Below are positions 13,794-13,813 of a stretch of 13,813 nt of DNA, in pieces (position 1 is the first letter of the stretch; every line of letters starts with the position of its first letter). Under the pieces are notes generated by a model. That model was not told the DNA's origin. It made no database searches and saw nothing but the letters and a program-made list of their open reading frames with translations. The stretch comes from Pseudomonadota bacterium (lineage in GTDB: Bacteria; Pseudomonadota; Gammaproteobacteria; Pseudomonadales; Pseudomonadaceae). The DNA lies in assembly GCA_023388335.1 (NCBI GenBank), contig JAEWGL010000038.1, positions 1-13,813 on the forward strand, in the 5' to 3' direction. The position numbers and the translations under genes were made by a program.

Positions 13794-13813
13794 ATTCGCG
13801 AGCAAGCCGGGCC
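13794..13813. repeat. possible partial REP element at the window edge
   Basis: The plus-strand sequence ATTCGCGAGCAAGCCGGGCC resembles one arm of the pseudomonad REP family (TTCGCGAGCAAGC or TTCGCGGGCAAGC core). The window ends before the second arm, so this cannot be confirmed. Confidence 0.3.

Overview
The window looks like ordinary chromosome from a high-GC fluorescent pseudomonad, most likely the Pseudomonas putida group. The basis is the sequence of the glycolytic genes, the gene order epd-pgk-(two small lipoproteins)-fba followed by a REC-PAS-GGDEF-EAL regulator resembling P. putida CfcR, and pseudomonad-style codon use. This assignment is from memory of the families and was not checked by a search. 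I see no tRNA, rRNA, insertion sequence, CRISPR array, prophage or attachment site, and no evidence of a new defence or mobile system.

Left half, plus strand (16-6421): a DHA2-type drug exporter (MdtD-like), the 23S rRNA helicase DbpA, a HI0933/YhiN-type flavoprotein, and a large YccS/FUSC inner-membrane protein. They are separated by gaps of about 55-115 bases. Candidate -10 elements precede dbpA and yccS, so these look like neighbours with their own promoters rather than one tight operon. yccS meets the next gene tail to tail across two adjacent small hairpins.

Middle, minus strand (9477 down to 6501): a c-di-GMP response regulator (CfcR-like), then after 30 bases a YgjP-type zinc metallopeptidase, then after 19 bases a small winged-helix protein. 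The spacing suggests one transcript. The leader holds a sigma-S-like -10 and an Rsm-type GGA motif over the start codon. The EAL domain has a serine where the family has a metal-binding asparagine.

Right half, minus strand (13741 down to 9699): epd (erythrose-4-phosphate dehydrogenase, vitamin B6 route), pgk (4-base ATGA overlap with epd), a 72-residue lipoprotein of unknown function, an MliC-like lysozyme-inhibitor lipoprotein, and class II fructose-bisphosphate aldolase. A strong intrinsic terminator at 9635-9667 closes the block. Central carbon metabolism is thus interleaved with two small envelope lipoproteins, which is the most curious point of gene context here.
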